This document shows positions 43,522 to 43,876 of a DNA stretch of 43,876 nt, one piece after another. The translations under genes were made by a program, and so were the position numbers. The notes beneath the pieces are model-generated. The model saw only the letters and a list, made by a program, of their open reading frames with translations, was not told where the DNA came from and did no database searches. This DNA comes from an uncultured Pelagibacteraceae bacterium (lineage in GTDB: Bacteria > Pseudomonadota > Alphaproteobacteria > Pelagibacterales > Pelagibacteraceae): NCBI GenBank assembly GCA_913050185.1, contig CAJXBA010000009.1, forward strand, positions 1 through 43,876, read 5' to 3'. Every line of letters starts with the position of its first letter. Position 1 is the first letter of the stretch.

Positions 43522-43876
43522 TTAAAATTTATTGATATATTTCAAATCTATATTACAATTTTTATATCCCTCTATAATTAGATTTAAATAACTTCTTGGT
43601 GGTTTTTTAACAAAACTGCCGTTCATGATATAAAACATGATCTTTTTTCCATTCAGGTAAAAATATTTCTTTTGATATGATTTGGGAAATTCTTCATAAC
43701 GATCCAATATTTTTTCATGTTTTTTTGTAATTTTCCAAATTGCGCCGGGTACTTTAAATCCTTTTTTTTTAACAATATTTCCATATCCATACTTATTTAA
43801 TTTATTATGATGGCAAAATAATAATTTATAATCTTTTAGAAAAAACATTTTCAAAAATTTTGATCCTTTGCATCTG
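43522..43876 (-). CDS. Gamma-glutamylcyclotransferase-like protein, N-terminus beyond window
   Basis: The frame is open at the window edge and gives 117 C-terminal residues. TTG at 43854 and ATG at 43848 are internal: upstream codons read RCKGSKFLK, matching the RCPGSKF element that follows the YFAYGSN start in GGCT proteins, so the real start lies beyond 43876. Further motifs are VPGAIWKI and the catalytic Glu region LDRYEEFP. These enzymes release 5-oxoproline from gamma-glutamyl amino acids or amines. The pairing with the YbdK-type ligase fits gamma-glutamyl metabolism. Very AT-rich. Confidence 0.85.
   Translation of the reverse strand, partial: RCKGSKFLKMFFLKDYKLLFCHHNKLNKYGYGNIVKKKGFKVPGAIWKITKKHEKILDRYEEFPKSYQKKYFYLNGKKIMFYIMNGSFVKKPPRSYLNLIIEGYKNCNIDLKYINKF

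Noticed and set aside
1-43876. CRISPR array, insertion sequence or rRNA operon
   Set aside because: No regularly spaced repeats, transposase motifs or rRNA-like stretches were seen on either strand.

Overview
The window looks like a chromosomal segment of a streamlined, AT-rich alphaproteobacterium, most likely a marine SAR11-like (Pelagibacterales or similar) lineage. Three things suggest this. Base composition outside the left end is roughly 30% G+C by eye, with A/T-rich codons and gene overlaps of a few bases almost everywhere. The gene orders uvrA/ssb-gyrA-coaD-ppi-tgt and dgt-argS-(SPOR position)-nagZ-scpA-scpB-tatABC-serS-yajC-secDF are classic alphaproteobacterial ones. The window also has the general amino-acid transporter set aapJQMP and a stand-alone PuuD-type membrane protein. 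I cannot place it to genus from sequence alone.

Layout. Bases 1 to about 2380 are the end of an integrated mobile element: a P4-type tyrosine integrase, a basic 109-residue protein of unknown function, an AlpA-like excisionase/regulator and a truncated unknown gene, all reading leftward away from an intact tRNA-Lys(UUU) gene (2381-2456) that marks the attachment site. This part is visibly less AT-rich (about 40% G+C by hand count in the first 240 bases). From 2524 to 7773 a leftward cluster carries tgt, a secreted cyclophilin, coaD, gyrA and ssb. Divergent from it are uvrA and a puuD-like gene. From 22247 down to 11399 one long leftward operon runs from dgt to secF. It combines arginyl- and seryl-tRNA synthesis, wall recycling (nagZ), chromosome condensation (scpAB), Tat export and SecDF-YajC. 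A short rightward pair (iron-sulfur carrier, exonuclease III) meets manC-ilvD-valS head on.

From 29012 come tRNA-Cys and tRNA-Asn, an XRE regulator, a DUF6134-type secreted protein and the amino-acid ABC transporter aapJ-[terminator hairpin]-aapQ-aapM-aapP. Upstream of aapJ is a roughly 300-base leader, then a cluster with a B12-binding radical SAM protein, a GT9-like glycosyltransferase and a MycE-like methyltransferase. The right end has a 47-residue membrane peptide, a CoA-binding protein, an ECHDC3-like crotonase, NAD kinase, a DUF3047 protein, tRNA-Leu(UAA), a GT8-like glycosyltransferase, and a YbdK-type carboxylate-amine ligase paired with a gamma-glutamylcyclotransferase cut by the window edge.

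The most unusual observation is the tRNA-guanine transglycosylase: both catalytic aspartates are present, but all four residues of the universal zinc site (Cys, Cys, Cys, His) are replaced by Met, Tyr, Leu and Asn, and queA is absent from its usual place beside it. The integrated element, the hairpin that separates the aap binding protein from its permease genes, the radical SAM/glycosyltransferase/methyltransferase trio and the SPOR-less remnant between argS and nagZ are the other points worth following.
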